Below, piece by piece: positions 52,585 through 60,292 of a DNA stretch of 64,000 nucleotides. Below the pieces are notes generated by a model that ran no database searches, was not told where the DNA came from, and saw only the letters and a program-made list of their open reading frames with translations. Made by a program: the position numbers and the translations under genes. Origin of the DNA: Autumnicola sp041679265 (GTDB lineage Bacteria; Bacteroidota; Bacteroidia; Flavobacteriales; Flavobacteriaceae); the NCBI RefSeq assembly GCF_041679265.1, contig NZ_JBGFSM010000001.1:248001-312000 (forward strand), given 5' to 3'. Position 1 is the first letter of the stretch; each line of letters starts with the position of its first letter.

Positions 52585-53242
52585 TTCACCATCAAACACT
52601 GGTTCCACAGAAGTTACCATGTCAACAGAAATTCTGAAAAACAATCATTCCCTGATCAGTAAACGGCATTTCTGGAAGCTGTTCTGCAGCCAGTCACCGG
52701 GCTTTAAGATTAAACCGGAATATGAACCCGTTATCTTTAGCATTTTCCGGTATTTTCTACAGCTGCCGGATTTTAATGCCTACGGAATAATTAAAAACAA
52801 ACCCGGTCTTGATAAAGGGCTGTTGGTTTATGGGGATTACGGCGTGGGCAAATCCACCTTGTTTGAGGCGATCCATAAAGTGGGAAGGCTAATTGTTACC
52901 CATACCCAAAATACCCAGCTATGGTTTCCAAGTATCTCCACAATACATATGCTCACCAGGTACTATGAAGCACAAAATAATCCTGCCAGCAATTTTAAAC
53001 TGGAAAACTACTTCCACGGAAAATTATACCTGGACGACCTGGGAAAAGAAGAAAAAGCCTATAACCGGGAAGAGCTTATCGGAAAAGTACTTTTTGAAAG
53101 GCATCGGCGGAAACTGAAAACTTTTGTGACCACTAATGAAAACCCATCGGCTATAGCGGCAAGATATGGAAATCATATCGGGGACCGGCTTCCGGAAATG
53201 TTCAATATCATCAAGTGGGAAGGTAAGAGCTGGAGGGAATAA
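52577..53242 (+). CDS. AAA ATPase, DnaC-like helicase loader of the element
   Basis: This 221-residue protein has a Walker A loop YGDYGVGKSTLFEAI near residues 86-100 and Walker B KLYLDDLGKEE near 151-161. A sensor-like TFVTTNENPSAIAARYGNHI near 183-202 with a nearby Arg completes the ATPase. It resembles DnaC/IstB helicase loaders. It overlaps the preceding gene by 8 bp (ATGATTAG arrangement). A second ATG at 52619 is an alternative start. It probably loads helicase at the element's replication or transfer origin. Confidence 0.85.
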   Translation: MISSPSNTGSTEVTMSTEILKNNHSLISKRHFWKLFCSQSPGFKIKPEYEPVIFSIFRYFLQLPDFNAYGIIKNKPGLDKGLLVYGDYGVGKSTLFEAIHKVGRLIVTHTQNTQLWFPSISTIHMLTRYYEAQNNPASNFKLENYFHGKLYLDDLGKEEKAYNREELIGKVLFERHRRKLKTFVTTNENPSAIAARYGNHIGDRLPEMFNIIKWEGKSWRE

Positions 53243-53603
53243 TTTAGAAGCTTTACAATGAACAAAAAGTCCTCACCACATTTTCCACGACTACGCAAAA
53301 GCTTCGTCTTAGGAAAAAGCGGTTCGTCCAAAAAGCGGATTTGGAAGTAAGCCAAAAAAGAATTACGCAATAAAATCACTTCTCTAAAAATTCCGAGATC
53401 AGAAAAATAAAATGCCTGGTCAACAAAAAGTTTTTCGGCTTACCTCCTCAGCTTTGATAGAATAAAAAATATAAAAACAGGCAGGAATAAAACAGTAATT
53501 AAAAATCGGGTAATCATCTTTCCGGAATCACAAAGCAAGATGTGTCATTGTCATGACAAATCTTGCTTTGCGCCCGGAGGTTGCAAAGATTTTAAAGAAA
53601 AAA
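53243..53603. other. Intergenic region before mobC with oriT-like palindromes
   Basis: This 361-bp gap has no credible ORF. Its right end carries a 10-bp inverted repeat and a 12-bp palindrome (53531-53570) described separately. The rest is AT-rich and unremarkable. Confidence 0.55.
53531..53570 (+). promoter_or_regulatory. Inverted repeats upstream of mobC (oriT or operator candidate)
   Basis: CAAAGCAAGA (53531-53540) and TCTTGCTTTG (53561-53570) are perfect 10-bp arms with a 20-base spacer. Inside lies the 12-bp palindrome TTGTCATGACAA (53548-53559), off centre. A second copy of the 16-bp word GATTTGTCATGACAAT, in opposite orientation, lies at 55231-55246 after the mobilization genes. Positions right before mobC suit an oriT or an autoregulation site. 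Confidence 0.55.
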
Positions 53604-53900
53604 ATGAAAAGGGAATACATCCAGATCCGCTGCTCGATCTATGAGAAAAAGCTGCTTAAAAGAAGAGCGGCCAGGGCAGGAATTTCCCTTTCCGAATACC
53701 TTAGGGCTACTGCTTTTGAAAGAAACATTTTGGAGCGTATTACTGCGGAACAGCTGGAAGCTTACCAGATGCTGGTACTGTACAAAAACAACTTTGCACG
53801 CATCAGCAATATGTTTAAAAAACGGGACCCGAAACTGGCTGCTGCGGTTAACCAGCTTGCGGAAGAAATCAGAATTCATCTTAAAAACTTTAAAAAATGA
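53604..53900 (+). CDS. MobC-like mobilization accessory protein
   Basis: A small basic protein with the MobC/BmgB-like pattern: EYIQIRCSIYEKKLLKRRAA then GISLSEYLRATAFER near residues 21-36 (ribbon-helix-helix part) and a helical tail. I place the start at the ATG 53604 because the upstream frame runs into the palindrome, giving 98 residues. It should bind oriT and assist the relaxase encoded right after (overlap of 4 bp). The family is well known in Bacteroides mobilizable elements. Confidence 0.8.
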   Translation: MKREYIQIRCSIYEKKLLKRRAARAGISLSEYLRATAFERNILERITAEQLEAYQMLVLYKNNFARISNMFKKRDPKLAAAVNQLAEEIRIHLKNFKK

Positions 53901-54769
53901 TCGGGAAAGGACATGCTATTTCCAGGACAGGGGCCTCTTTATCCTACGGCTGGAACCAGGAGAAAGAAGCCGAAGTGGTTTTAAAAGAACATTTGGCCGG
54001 CGACACTCCTGCGGAAATCACAGAAGAATTTAAGATCATCCAGTCCCAAAACCAGCGCTGCACCAACAACACCCTAAGTTTTATCGTCAGCCCTACCATA
54101 GAAGACGGAAAGCACATGACTTCAAAAGATCTGGGAGAAATTGCCAAAGAATTTTTGCAGCAGATGAAGCTTCAAAACCACCAGGCTATAGGATTTGTCC
54201 ACCGGGATAAAGCACATACCCATATTCATATCTATGCCAACAGGATCAGCCTTACCGGGGAAGTCTATAAAGACAGTTTTATCGGAAAGTGAAGCCAGCT
54301 GGCCGCGGATCATGTGGCCCAGAAACTGGGGTTAACCACGGTACAGGAAGTACAAAACCAAAGGCTCCTGGAATTAAAAGGAATCCGGCAGGAGATCAAA
54401 AACATCAATGATAAAGTTCTGGGAACAAAACCCAAATCCCTGGATGAGTACATCCACAAAATGAAAGAACACCGGGTAAATGTTATTCCTACGATCAATA
54501 AGTCTAACCAGCTGCAGGGCTTTCGGATGGAGTATAAAGGGGCGAACCTGAAGGCGAGTCAGGTAGATCGGTGCATGAGCGGGAACAGGCTTATTGCTCA
54601 GATCTCCCAAAACAGGAGTTTTACCGTATTAAAAGAAGTGCCACAAAGCCTTCAGCTCCTAAACAAAACCGTACAACTCAGCTCTAATTTAACCACTAAA
54701 ATAGCTAAGGATATTCTCAAAGGGGCAATAAAAATAGTACGGGATACCGGCATAGGTATGGGATATTAA
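53897..54769 (+). pseudogene. Relaxase (MobA/BmgA-type) interrupted by an in-frame TGA
   Basis: The first 131 codons encode a relaxase N terminus: MIGKGHAISRTGASLSYGW (residues 1-19), CTNNTLSFIVSP, and the metal-binding HTHIH cluster at residues 107-111. The frame ends at a TGA (54290-54292) directly after DSFIGK. The same frame goes on at once with SQLAADHVAQKLGL and a 150-residue helical region to 54769. No base shift is needed, so a single codon is the only break. In relatives, FIGK is followed by a basic or polar residue, so one substitution (CGA to TGA) would explain it. Transfer functions are probably lost, unless another relaxase acts in trans. Confidence 0.88.
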
Positions 54770-54780
54770 AATTTTAAGCG

Positions 54781-55230
54781 ATGAAAAAACTAGATGAAAT
54801 TATGGAACTCATGGCCGATGAAATGGCCGATTTTAAAACAGCAGTGCTGAAGCTGCAACTGCTGTCCAAACAATTATTTGAGCTGAGTATTCCTATTAGC
54901 ACGGAAGCTTTGGAAAACAACCTGACTGCATTTCTGAAAAAACAGGAAGCGCAAAGCCAGGAAAGGGATGAAATCCTGCGAAGCATAGATAAGAAACTAA
55001 AAAATGCCAGGCTTATTCCTGATTACCTGATTATCCTTTTCGCGGTACTTGGAATAATTGCTTTGGGAATGCTAGGATATTTTGGTTATACCGCCAAAAC
55101 ACAACAGGAAGAAAGCTTTAAAGTTTACCGCATGATCCTAGAATCAGAAAATCAGCTGCAACGGGATTTTTTAGCAGCATATCCTGAAATAAAAGAAGAA
55201 TATTGCCGGTGGCTGGAAGTTCAAAAGTAG
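54781..55230 (+). CDS. Hypothetical protein with one membrane segment (mobilization cluster)
   Basis: The 149-residue protein has two amphipathic/coiled-coil helices (about residues 1-75), one membrane segment (YLIILFAVLGIIALGMLGYFGY near 81-102) and a helical C-terminal part. It resembles the third small gene of Bacteroidota mobilization clusters (BmgC/DUF6730-like). It starts 11 bp after the relaxase stop, so it shares the transcript. Precise function is unknown. The GTCATGACAATTGG sequence follows its stop. Confidence 0.7.
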   Translation: MKKLDEIMELMADEMADFKTAVLKLQLLSKQLFELSIPISTEALENNLTAFLKKQEAQSQERDEILRSIDKKLKNARLIPDYLIILFAVLGIIALGMLGYFGYTAKTQQEESFKVYRMILESENQLQRDFLAAYPEIKEEYCRWLEVQK

Positions 55231-55246
55231 GATTTGTCATGACAAT
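55231..55246 (+). repeat. Second copy of the GATTTGTCATGACAAT word
   Basis: This 16-bp word is an inverted copy of the word before mobC (53545-53560), and includes the palindrome TTGTCATGACAA. The two copies thus flank the mobC-relaxase-hypothetical block. It may be a binding site for a mobilization protein or a transfer-related end. Confidence 0.5.
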
Positions 55247-55269
55247 TGGCCTTGTCGCAAAGTGACCAC

Positions 55270-55327
55270 TTTTTACAGTAAATCCTCCGGAAAGTCCCGA
55301 AAACAGGGAAAAGATTTACAGTAAAAA
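55270..55327. repeat. Inverted repeat TTTTTACAGTAAATC
   Basis: TTTTTACAGTAAATC at 55270-55284 faces GATTTACAGTAAAAA at 55313-55327. These are inverted repeats matching in 14 of 15 bases. The 28-base spacer is GC-richer (with CCTCCGG, GTCCCGA). The position after the mobilization cluster fits a replication, transfer or recombination site; I cannot decide. Confidence 0.45.
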
Positions 55328-55347
55328 CATAAGTAAGATGCGCCCTA

Positions 55348-55424
55348 TGCTGTTTTTATTTCCTGCCTGCCCCTGCCGGATGCAGGCAGGCACGCTTAAC
55401 TTCCCGTACGCTATAAAAACAGCA
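55348..55424. repeat. Nested palindromes with GC-rich core
   Basis: An outer pair, TGCTGTTTTTAT (55348-55359) and ATAAAAACAGCA (55413-55424), is exact over 12 bp. Inside it a GC-rich hairpin CCTGCCTGC (55362-55370)/GCAGGCAGG (55382-55390) has 9-bp arms. The core CCTGCCGG...CAGGCAGG is like the REP-type element at 32938-32958, so a host repeat may have landed here. Confidence 0.55.
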
Positions 55425-55496
55425 CAGGAACCGCGCGCAGGTTAGTTCTGGTAGATTTGGGGGCAATAAATTTAAATTAGGGAAGAATATCTTTAT

Positions 55497-55531
55497 ACGT
55501 CATTTGTCGTTATATTTGTGATAAATGGCGT
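55497..55531 (+). promoter_or_regulatory. Operator and promoter of the RES-Xre pair
   Basis: ACGTCATTTGTC (55497-55508) and GATAAATGGCGT (55520-55531) form a 12-bp inverted repeat with two mismatches. The -7 box TATATTTG (55511-55518) lies between the arms and the ATG at 55525 lies in the right arm. So transcription should begin almost at the start codon. Binding of the antitoxin here would block the promoter, as expected for autoregulated Xre-RES operons. Confidence 0.6.
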
Positions 55532-55992
55532 TTGTTATGGTAGAAGCGATTAATCAGCAAAAAGAAAGAGAGACAGTTGCAAAATGGCTCGACCTTAAAT
55601 CCCTCTCCTCAATTAAAGGTAATTCTTCTTTTGTCTACCTGAAGGTTTTAAAGGAAGGCCTACACAGGAATTCAGTTAGTTCTTTTATAAAACATTCAAG
55701 TTTAAACCTTAAACAGGTTTCCAAATTAATTCATGTTTCCGAAAGAACCCTGCAACGATATTCGCCGGATAAGACTATAAATATCAGCTCTTCTGAACGG
55801 CTAATCGAACTTACCCGTCTTTTCCACAAAGGGATTGATGTCTTTAGCGAAAAAGAAAAATTCATTACCTGGTTAAATCGCTCCAATAAAGCTTTGGCCA
55901 ATTCAAAACCAATCGATTTAATTGAAACCAGTCTTGGTATTGATTTAGTTATGGAGGAATTACTTCGAATTGAACATGGCGTTTTTTCATGA
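55525..55992 (+). CDS. Xre/MbcA/ParS-type antitoxin of a RES-Xre pair
   Basis: The 155-residue protein has a central helix-turn-helix (SLNLKQVSKLIHVSERTLQRYS near residues 56-77) and the C-terminal antitoxin domain with FITWLNRSNKALANSKPIDLIETSLG split around residues 114-136. This is the usual Xre-antitoxin that neutralises the adjacent RES toxin. It overlaps the toxin gene by 4 bp (ATGA). Two ATGs, 55525 and 55537, are possible starts, and the operator spans the first. Confidence 0.88.
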   Translation: MAFVMVEAINQQKERETVAKWLDLKSLSSIKGNSSFVYLKVLKEGLHRNSVSSFIKHSSLNLKQVSKLIHVSERTLQRYSPDKTINISSSERLIELTRLFHKGIDVFSEKEKFITWLNRSNKALANSKPIDLIETSLGIDLVMEELLRIEHGVFS

Positions 55993-56444
55993 TAGTCTAT
56001 AGAATAGCAAAGAAAAAATGGATTAAAGATCTAAGTGGAACAGGGGCTAAATTAACCGGGGGGCGTTGGAACCCGAAAGGCTTTCGGGTTTTATATTGCG
56101 CATCATCTTCCTCTTTGGCTATTTTGGAAAAGTTAGTTCATGTGGATTTTGAACTGTTGCCCAATGACTTGTATATAGCAGAATTGGAGATTCCTGAAAA
56201 TAGCATTCAAAAACTGCATTTAACAGACCTGCCGAAAAACTGGAACAAATATCCGGCACCTGATAACCTTAAATTGTTAGGAAAAAACTGGATCGAACAA
56301 AATGAATATTTAATTCTAGAGTTGCCCAGTGCGGTAAATCCCAATGAAATGAACTATCTAATTAATGTACACCATCCTGATGCCGACAAAATTAAAATCA
56401 GGAAAACCACTCGATTTGTAATTGATGATCGGTTGGTGAAATAA
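55989..56444 (+). CDS. RES-domain toxin (NAD+ phosphorylase type)
   Basis: The 151-residue protein has the RES fold residues: an Arg/Gly rich start (GGRWNPKG near residues 24-31), LYCASSSSLAILEKLVH near 35-51 and LILELPSAVNPNEMNYLIN near 102-120. RES toxins degrade NAD+ and arrest the cell when the antitoxin is lost. It is translated from the overlap with the antitoxin gene. The pair is likely an addiction module that stabilises the element. No truncation is seen. Confidence 0.88.
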   Translation: MIVYRIAKKKWIKDLSGTGAKLTGGRWNPKGFRVLYCASSSSLAILEKLVHVDFELLPNDLYIAELEIPENSIQKLHLTDLPKNWNKYPAPDNLKLLGKNWIEQNEYLILELPSAVNPNEMNYLINVHHPDADKIKIRKTTRFVIDDRLVK

Positions 56445-56846
56445 TATCATCAGTTAATTTAAACCGCTCTAGGGCTTTTGTTTTTCGCTTCCGTTCATTT
56501 CCTGATCTGGCATATGCCACACTTTTACGTCCCTTCTAAGGTAGCTTGTATAAAATATCCATTTTAAAGCAGAGCAAATTTTCTGTAGGAATATTAAGAT
56601 AATTTTAGTAAATATGTAATTCCTTCCGATAAAGATTCCCCTACGAGTTTTCATCTAAGGTTTAATTGCTCTTCACATTTATATGATTAGGAGTAAATTA
56701 AACATCATTATGGATTTCCATAATGGCATTAATAAAGGACAGCTTATTTTAGAGATAGCTCGAGATTAAATGTATGATACTATGCAAGAAAGACTTCTTA
56801 AAATGGGGGAATGGCAAAGCCCGGAGCATCAAATCATAATTAAATA
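56445..56846. other. Intergenic region upstream of the cas operon
   Basis: This 402-bp gap separates the RES toxin from cas8. It contains no solid gene. From 56683 an ORF starts with MIRSKLNIIMDFHNGINKGQ and stops at 56767, and the same frame goes on with MYDTMQERLLKMGEWQSPEH to a second stop near 56842. That looks like a small decayed reading frame. A 20-bp dyad lies at 56706-56725. I see no TTTG-N19-TANNTTTG promoter. Confidence 0.5.
56706..56725. promoter_or_regulatory. Perfect dyad CATTATGGA-TT-TCCATAATG upstream of cas8
   Basis: Two 9-bp arms are exact inverted copies with a TT centre, 122 bp before the cas8 start. It could be an operator for a dimeric regulator of the cas operon. CATTATGGA also recalls CRISPR repeats of Bacteroidota type I-B systems, so it may be a degenerate repeat. 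The array is not in the window, so this cannot be checked here. Confidence 0.5.
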
Positions 56847-58631
56847 ATGAATAATTTAGATTTTAATAAGACTTCAAACATTTTCATTAATTCTGGAATT
56901 GTTGCCTTATACCGATACCTAGGAAAATATAAAATAAAATATCCTGATGGAAAATATGATTACCAATTATTAGATGACAAACTAATAATTGAGTCTGAAA
57001 ATATTATTTCTCTTTTAGAAGAGGTCTATTATTTTATGGGTAAGGATATTTATGATACTTCTTCTAAAAAGCAACTTAATAAGCTAGAAAATGTTTACTA
57101 CGATGTAGAAAAAAAGAAGTTCAATCGTTTTCCGAAAATGAATACTTATGGACTGGCTGCACTTCTCACAAATAATGCACAAGGAACAACTAAACTAAAA
57201 GAAAATTCACCAAAAATTAAAAATTTAGAGAAGGATCAACCAGAAATAGCTTCCAAAGTGAAGGACTATTTCGGAAAAAATAATTTGAAATTACTCTCCA
57301 AAGTATATTTAAATGAACCTTATACCAAAATTACAACTCTGGATTTAGATGAAAAATTTTGGAAGCAAGGGAAAAACAATTGTCCTTTAATTGGCGAAGG
57401 TTTTCAGGCATTAGTAAATGCTGTAAATATTTCGCCTTTCGTAAAAGGACTCACAACTTTCAATTCATTTTTAAGTTCTTCTGACGGAAAATTAAGTCAA
57501 AAGGCCCTTTACCTTCTGCGTTTTTCACCAGCATTAGCGATGTATAACTATTATAATAGTTATGATTCCTTTATTTCATCCTTTTTTAATTCTAATTCAT
57601 TAAAGAAAATTAACAGCTTATATAGCAGTGAATTTTTTTATGAAAACGAGATTATGCAAGCTTGGAAAATGCCCTTTAAAAGAAATATTAAGCTTCATAA
57701 CTTTCAGTTTGCCAGAAAAGGGAAGGAAGATTATTCTATTGATTCCGGAGAAGATTCTTTTTCTCCACAAGAAATCACGTTCTTAATCCTACTTACGTTT
57801 TACAAGAAAAAATTCGTAGATGAATTGGCATTTAAAAATCTTGAAGAATCCAATACTACAGATATTCTCAGATTACTAAAAATTGATAAATCGCCAATTA
57901 GCTTAGTCACCTTCAAAGCTGACAAATTTGCTTCTACGTTAAGACCAAATTTCTATGAGGAATATACTAATGTAAAATTTCTTATTCAGCTTATTCATAA
58001 ACTAGAGACGAATGAAGCTAAGCGAGTGCCTATTAGTGAAATTTGGAGAGGTTTAATATTCAAAACTTCAAAAACTGAGGCTGTAAAAGATTATAATAAA
58101 AAACTAAAACTTCAACGTCAAATTAGAATCAAAGTTATTGGTCTCTTGCTAAAAGGAAAATCAATTTTGGCAATAATTGAATCCCTTTTTCAAAAAAGTT
58201 ATTTACTCCTGGCAAACGGTGACAATTCGGGATTTAGAAGGTACGATCTTCTTTTGAAATTTCTAATCATATACGAACAAGCAATAAATTTTAAACTCAA
58301 TGAGATGAATGAATCTTTACAACAAAAGGCCATTGGCTTAGGTAAAAGTATTGGCTTTGCTATTATAAACCACGGAGATCCTAAAAGTGATAGTGAAAAG
58401 AAGGCGAACGCCAAAAACGGAAGAAAATATCTTATAAGCCTTCATAAAGCCAGAACTATAGATCAATTCAGGGAAACCTTAATAAGAATTCAGCGTAAGT
58501 ATTTGGTTTCAATATCTAATGAAATATTGGAAAACCTGAATGAAAGAAATTATGTAGCAGTTAAACAATACGCTCAGATAGGAGCTTTAAACAGTTTAAA
58601 TGTTGTTTTATCTAATCAAAAAGAATCTTAA
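56847..58631 (+). CDS. cas8: Type I-B Cas8 (Cst1-like large subunit)
   Basis: This 594-residue protein is the large subunit of a Cascade complex, by its position first in a cas8-cas7-cas5-cas3 order. It also matches features of Cst1: an N-terminal start NTSNIFINSGIVALYRYLG-like (residues 10-25) and a long helical body. The family name (CXXC-CXXC, TIGR01908) comes from two zinc-type cysteine pairs, but this protein has one Cys only (NNCPLIGEG near residue 178) and no CXXC pair. It should recognise PAM and stabilise target DNA. Base composition is clearly more AT-rich than the host genes. The cas7 start lies 2 bp after its stop. Confidence 0.8.
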   Translation: MNNLDFNKTSNIFINSGIVALYRYLGKYKIKYPDGKYDYQLLDDKLIIESENIISLLEEVYYFMGKDIYDTSSKKQLNKLENVYYDVEKKKFNRFPKMNTYGLAALLTNNAQGTTKLKENSPKIKNLEKDQPEIASKVKDYFGKNNLKLLSKVYLNEPYTKITTLDLDEKFWKQGKNNCPLIGEGFQALVNAVNISPFVKGLTTFNSFLSSSDGKLSQKALYLLRFSPALAMYNYYNSYDSFISSFFNSNSLKKINSLYSSEFFYENEIMQAWKMPFKRNIKLHNFQFARKGKEDYSIDSGEDSFSPQEITFLILLTFYKKKFVDELAFKNLEESNTTDILRLLKIDKSPISLVTFKADKFASTLRPNFYEEYTNVKFLIQLIHKLETNEAKRVPISEIWRGLIFKTSKTEAVKDYNKKLKLQRQIRIKVIGLLLKGKSILAIIESLFQKSYLLLANGDNSGFRRYDLLLKFLIIYEQAINFKLNEMNESLQQKAIGLGKSIGFAIINHGDPKSDSEKKANAKNGRKYLISLHKARTIDQFRETLIRIQRKYLVSISNEILENLNERNYVAVKQYAQIGALNSLNVVLSNQKES

Positions 58632-58633
58632 AA

Positions 58634-59554
58634 ATGAAAGTAAACAGTATTACCTTAACGTATTTATCAAAAGTATCCTTTGCAAGCCTAAATGGCGGCG
58701 ATAAAGAAGTAGACAACATTAATCCAATAAAGAAAGTGACTTTACAAAACGGAGAAGAGCTACCCTATGTTTCTTCACAAGCTATTCGTAGAGCTCTTCG
58801 GGATAAATTAGAAGAATTAGGAAGTGATATTTCTCCTGTAGGCATGTCCAGCACAGATAAAGGAGCTCCTAAAACTGAAATGAACCCTATTAAATATATT
58901 GATGATGATCTCTTTGGCTATATGGATGCTTCTAAAGGTAAAGATGGAGCCGCAGGAACATCTACTGTTAGAACTTCACCAATCCGAGTAGAATCTTTAT
59001 TAGCCTTAGCCACTTACAAAGGTGACTTGGATTATGCCACTAATTTTATGGGAAAGAAGATTGAATTAAATGCAAACATTTTTGAAACCGAAATTCACTC
59101 CGGTGTTTATCGAGGAACAGTACTTATTGAATTAGATCGCATAGGTAAGGAAACAAAATTGAAAGATGAGAAAACAAGAGAATTAGAAACGGTTGACTTT
59201 GTTGATAATCGAGAAAAAGCGGCTAGGGTAACTAATTTCTTGAATGCTTTACAGATGCTATGGAGCCAGGGACGACAGACACGTTTCTTAGCCGATATTT
59301 CTCCCAAATTTGTAGCAGCCGGATTAATGAAATCTAAAAATCCAGTTTTTCTCGAAGCTGTTGATCTAACAGAAGAAGGAGATATTGATATTGCTAAATT
59401 AAATACAGTAGTTTCCGATTATGAAAAATTCATGGAAGATCACGTTTTTGCGGTTCAGGAAGCAGTTTTTAAGAAAGAAGAAGGAATGTCTAATTTGAAA
59501 GATGGATTTAATAAACTTGAAAATTGGGTGAATACATATTACGGAGTAAATTAA
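58634..59554 (+). CDS. cas7: Type I-B Cas7 (Cst2/DevR)
   Basis: The 306-residue protein matches the Cst2/DevR group: SITLTYLSKVSFASLNGGDK near residues 5-24, YVSSQAIRRALRDKLEELG near 44-62, and TSTVRTSPIRVESLLALATYK near 106-126. It is the backbone subunit that coats the crRNA in Cascade. It lies between cas8 and cas5 with 2- and 6-bp gaps, indicating one operon. AT-rich codon use is like that of cas8. No truncation is seen. Confidence 0.9.
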   Translation: MKVNSITLTYLSKVSFASLNGGDKEVDNINPIKKVTLQNGEELPYVSSQAIRRALRDKLEELGSDISPVGMSSTDKGAPKTEMNPIKYIDDDLFGYMDASKGKDGAAGTSTVRTSPIRVESLLALATYKGDLDYATNFMGKKIELNANIFETEIHSGVYRGTVLIELDRIGKETKLKDEKTRELETVDFVDNREKAARVTNFLNALQMLWSQGRQTRFLADISPKFVAAGLMKSKNPVFLEAVDLTEEGDIDIAKLNTVVSDYEKFMEDHVFAVQEAVFKKEEGMSNLKDGFNKLENWVNTYYGVN

Positions 59555-59560
59555 TCAGAG

Positions 59561-60292
59561 ATGAAAAATTTTATTGTCGAAATAAAATGTCAAACAGCAT
59601 CTTTTAGAAATCCCGATTTTCAAAACTTTCATAAATCGTTAGAACTACCACCACCTACCACAATTATTGGTATAGCAGGTGCGGCTTTAGGTTATAGCCC
59701 TTTAATGGCACAAGATTTTTTTGACAACTATGATTTTAAGATTGGAATTTATGGTACATATCAAGGTAAATGTAGCGATACCTGGAAATATAATAAGGGA
59801 ATCAGGGACATGCGTCTTTATAATCCCGAAAAAGATGGGAGTATCATCCAGAAGGAATATTTGATCTACTCTTCTTTTTTAATCGCCTTTTCATCAGGCC
59901 ATTCTAAAGCTTTAGAACAACTTAATGATGCTTTCCAGTATCCTGTATACGCATTAACGATGGGAAACAGTGATTCTCTGGCACATATACAATCTATCGC
60001 AGAAGATCTTGAAGAAACTGATGCCGATGAATTAGAAAATTGTTTTGTAAAGGGAGATGTTGTAAACGATGTGATGAGCCTAGCTGATACTGGTAACTTA
60101 AATTTTTCTATCTATTCCAACGATACTTTAACCTATGATTTACCTCTTCGGTTTAGTTATGAAAATGATTACGGTAGACGCACAATTTCAAAAATAGATA
60201 CCTACTCATTAATAGGAAATCAAATGAAAATTAACTTTAAAATTAAAGGTTTAAACTTTAAAAATCGATTTATTCCGTTATTTTCAATATGA
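59561..60292 (+). CDS. cas5: Type I-B Cas5 (Cas5t)
   Basis: The 243-residue protein starts with the Cas5 RAMP beta strand FIVEIKCQTASFRNPDFQNFH (split near residues 3-23), followed by PPPTTIIGIAGAALGYSP near 30-47 and later LPLRFSYENDYGRRTISKIDTY near 208-229. Cas5 caps the crRNA 5' handle in Cascade and in some systems processes it. Here a separate cas6 exists, so Cas5 is probably structural. Its stop overlaps the cas3 start by 4 bp. Composition is AT-rich. Confidence 0.88.
   Translation: MKNFIVEIKCQTASFRNPDFQNFHKSLELPPPTTIIGIAGAALGYSPLMAQDFFDNYDFKIGIYGTYQGKCSDTWKYNKGIRDMRLYNPEKDGSIIQKEYLIYSSFLIAFSSGHSKALEQLNDAFQYPVYALTMGNSDSLAHIQSIAEDLEETDADELENCFVKGDVVNDVMSLADTGNLNFSIYSNDTLTYDLPLRFSYENDYGRRTISKIDTYSLIGNQMKINFKIKGLNFKNRFIPLFSI

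Noticed and set aside
53553..53603. Longer start for mobC
   Set aside because: It begins in the middle of the palindrome and adds 17 residues not typical of the family; the ATG at 53604 fits better.
54290..54292. Selenocysteine at the TGA in the relaxase
   Set aside because: No SECIS-like hairpin is evident right after it, and relaxases of this type are not known to use selenocysteine; a nonsense mutation is simpler.
56469..56654. 61-codon minus-strand ORF in the spacer before cas8
   Set aside because: Basic/hydrophobic mix with no homology that I can see and no promoter; too short for a call.
56445..56846. A CRISPR array next to cas8
   Set aside because: Only one dyad word is found and no direct repeats with regular spacers occur in the gap.
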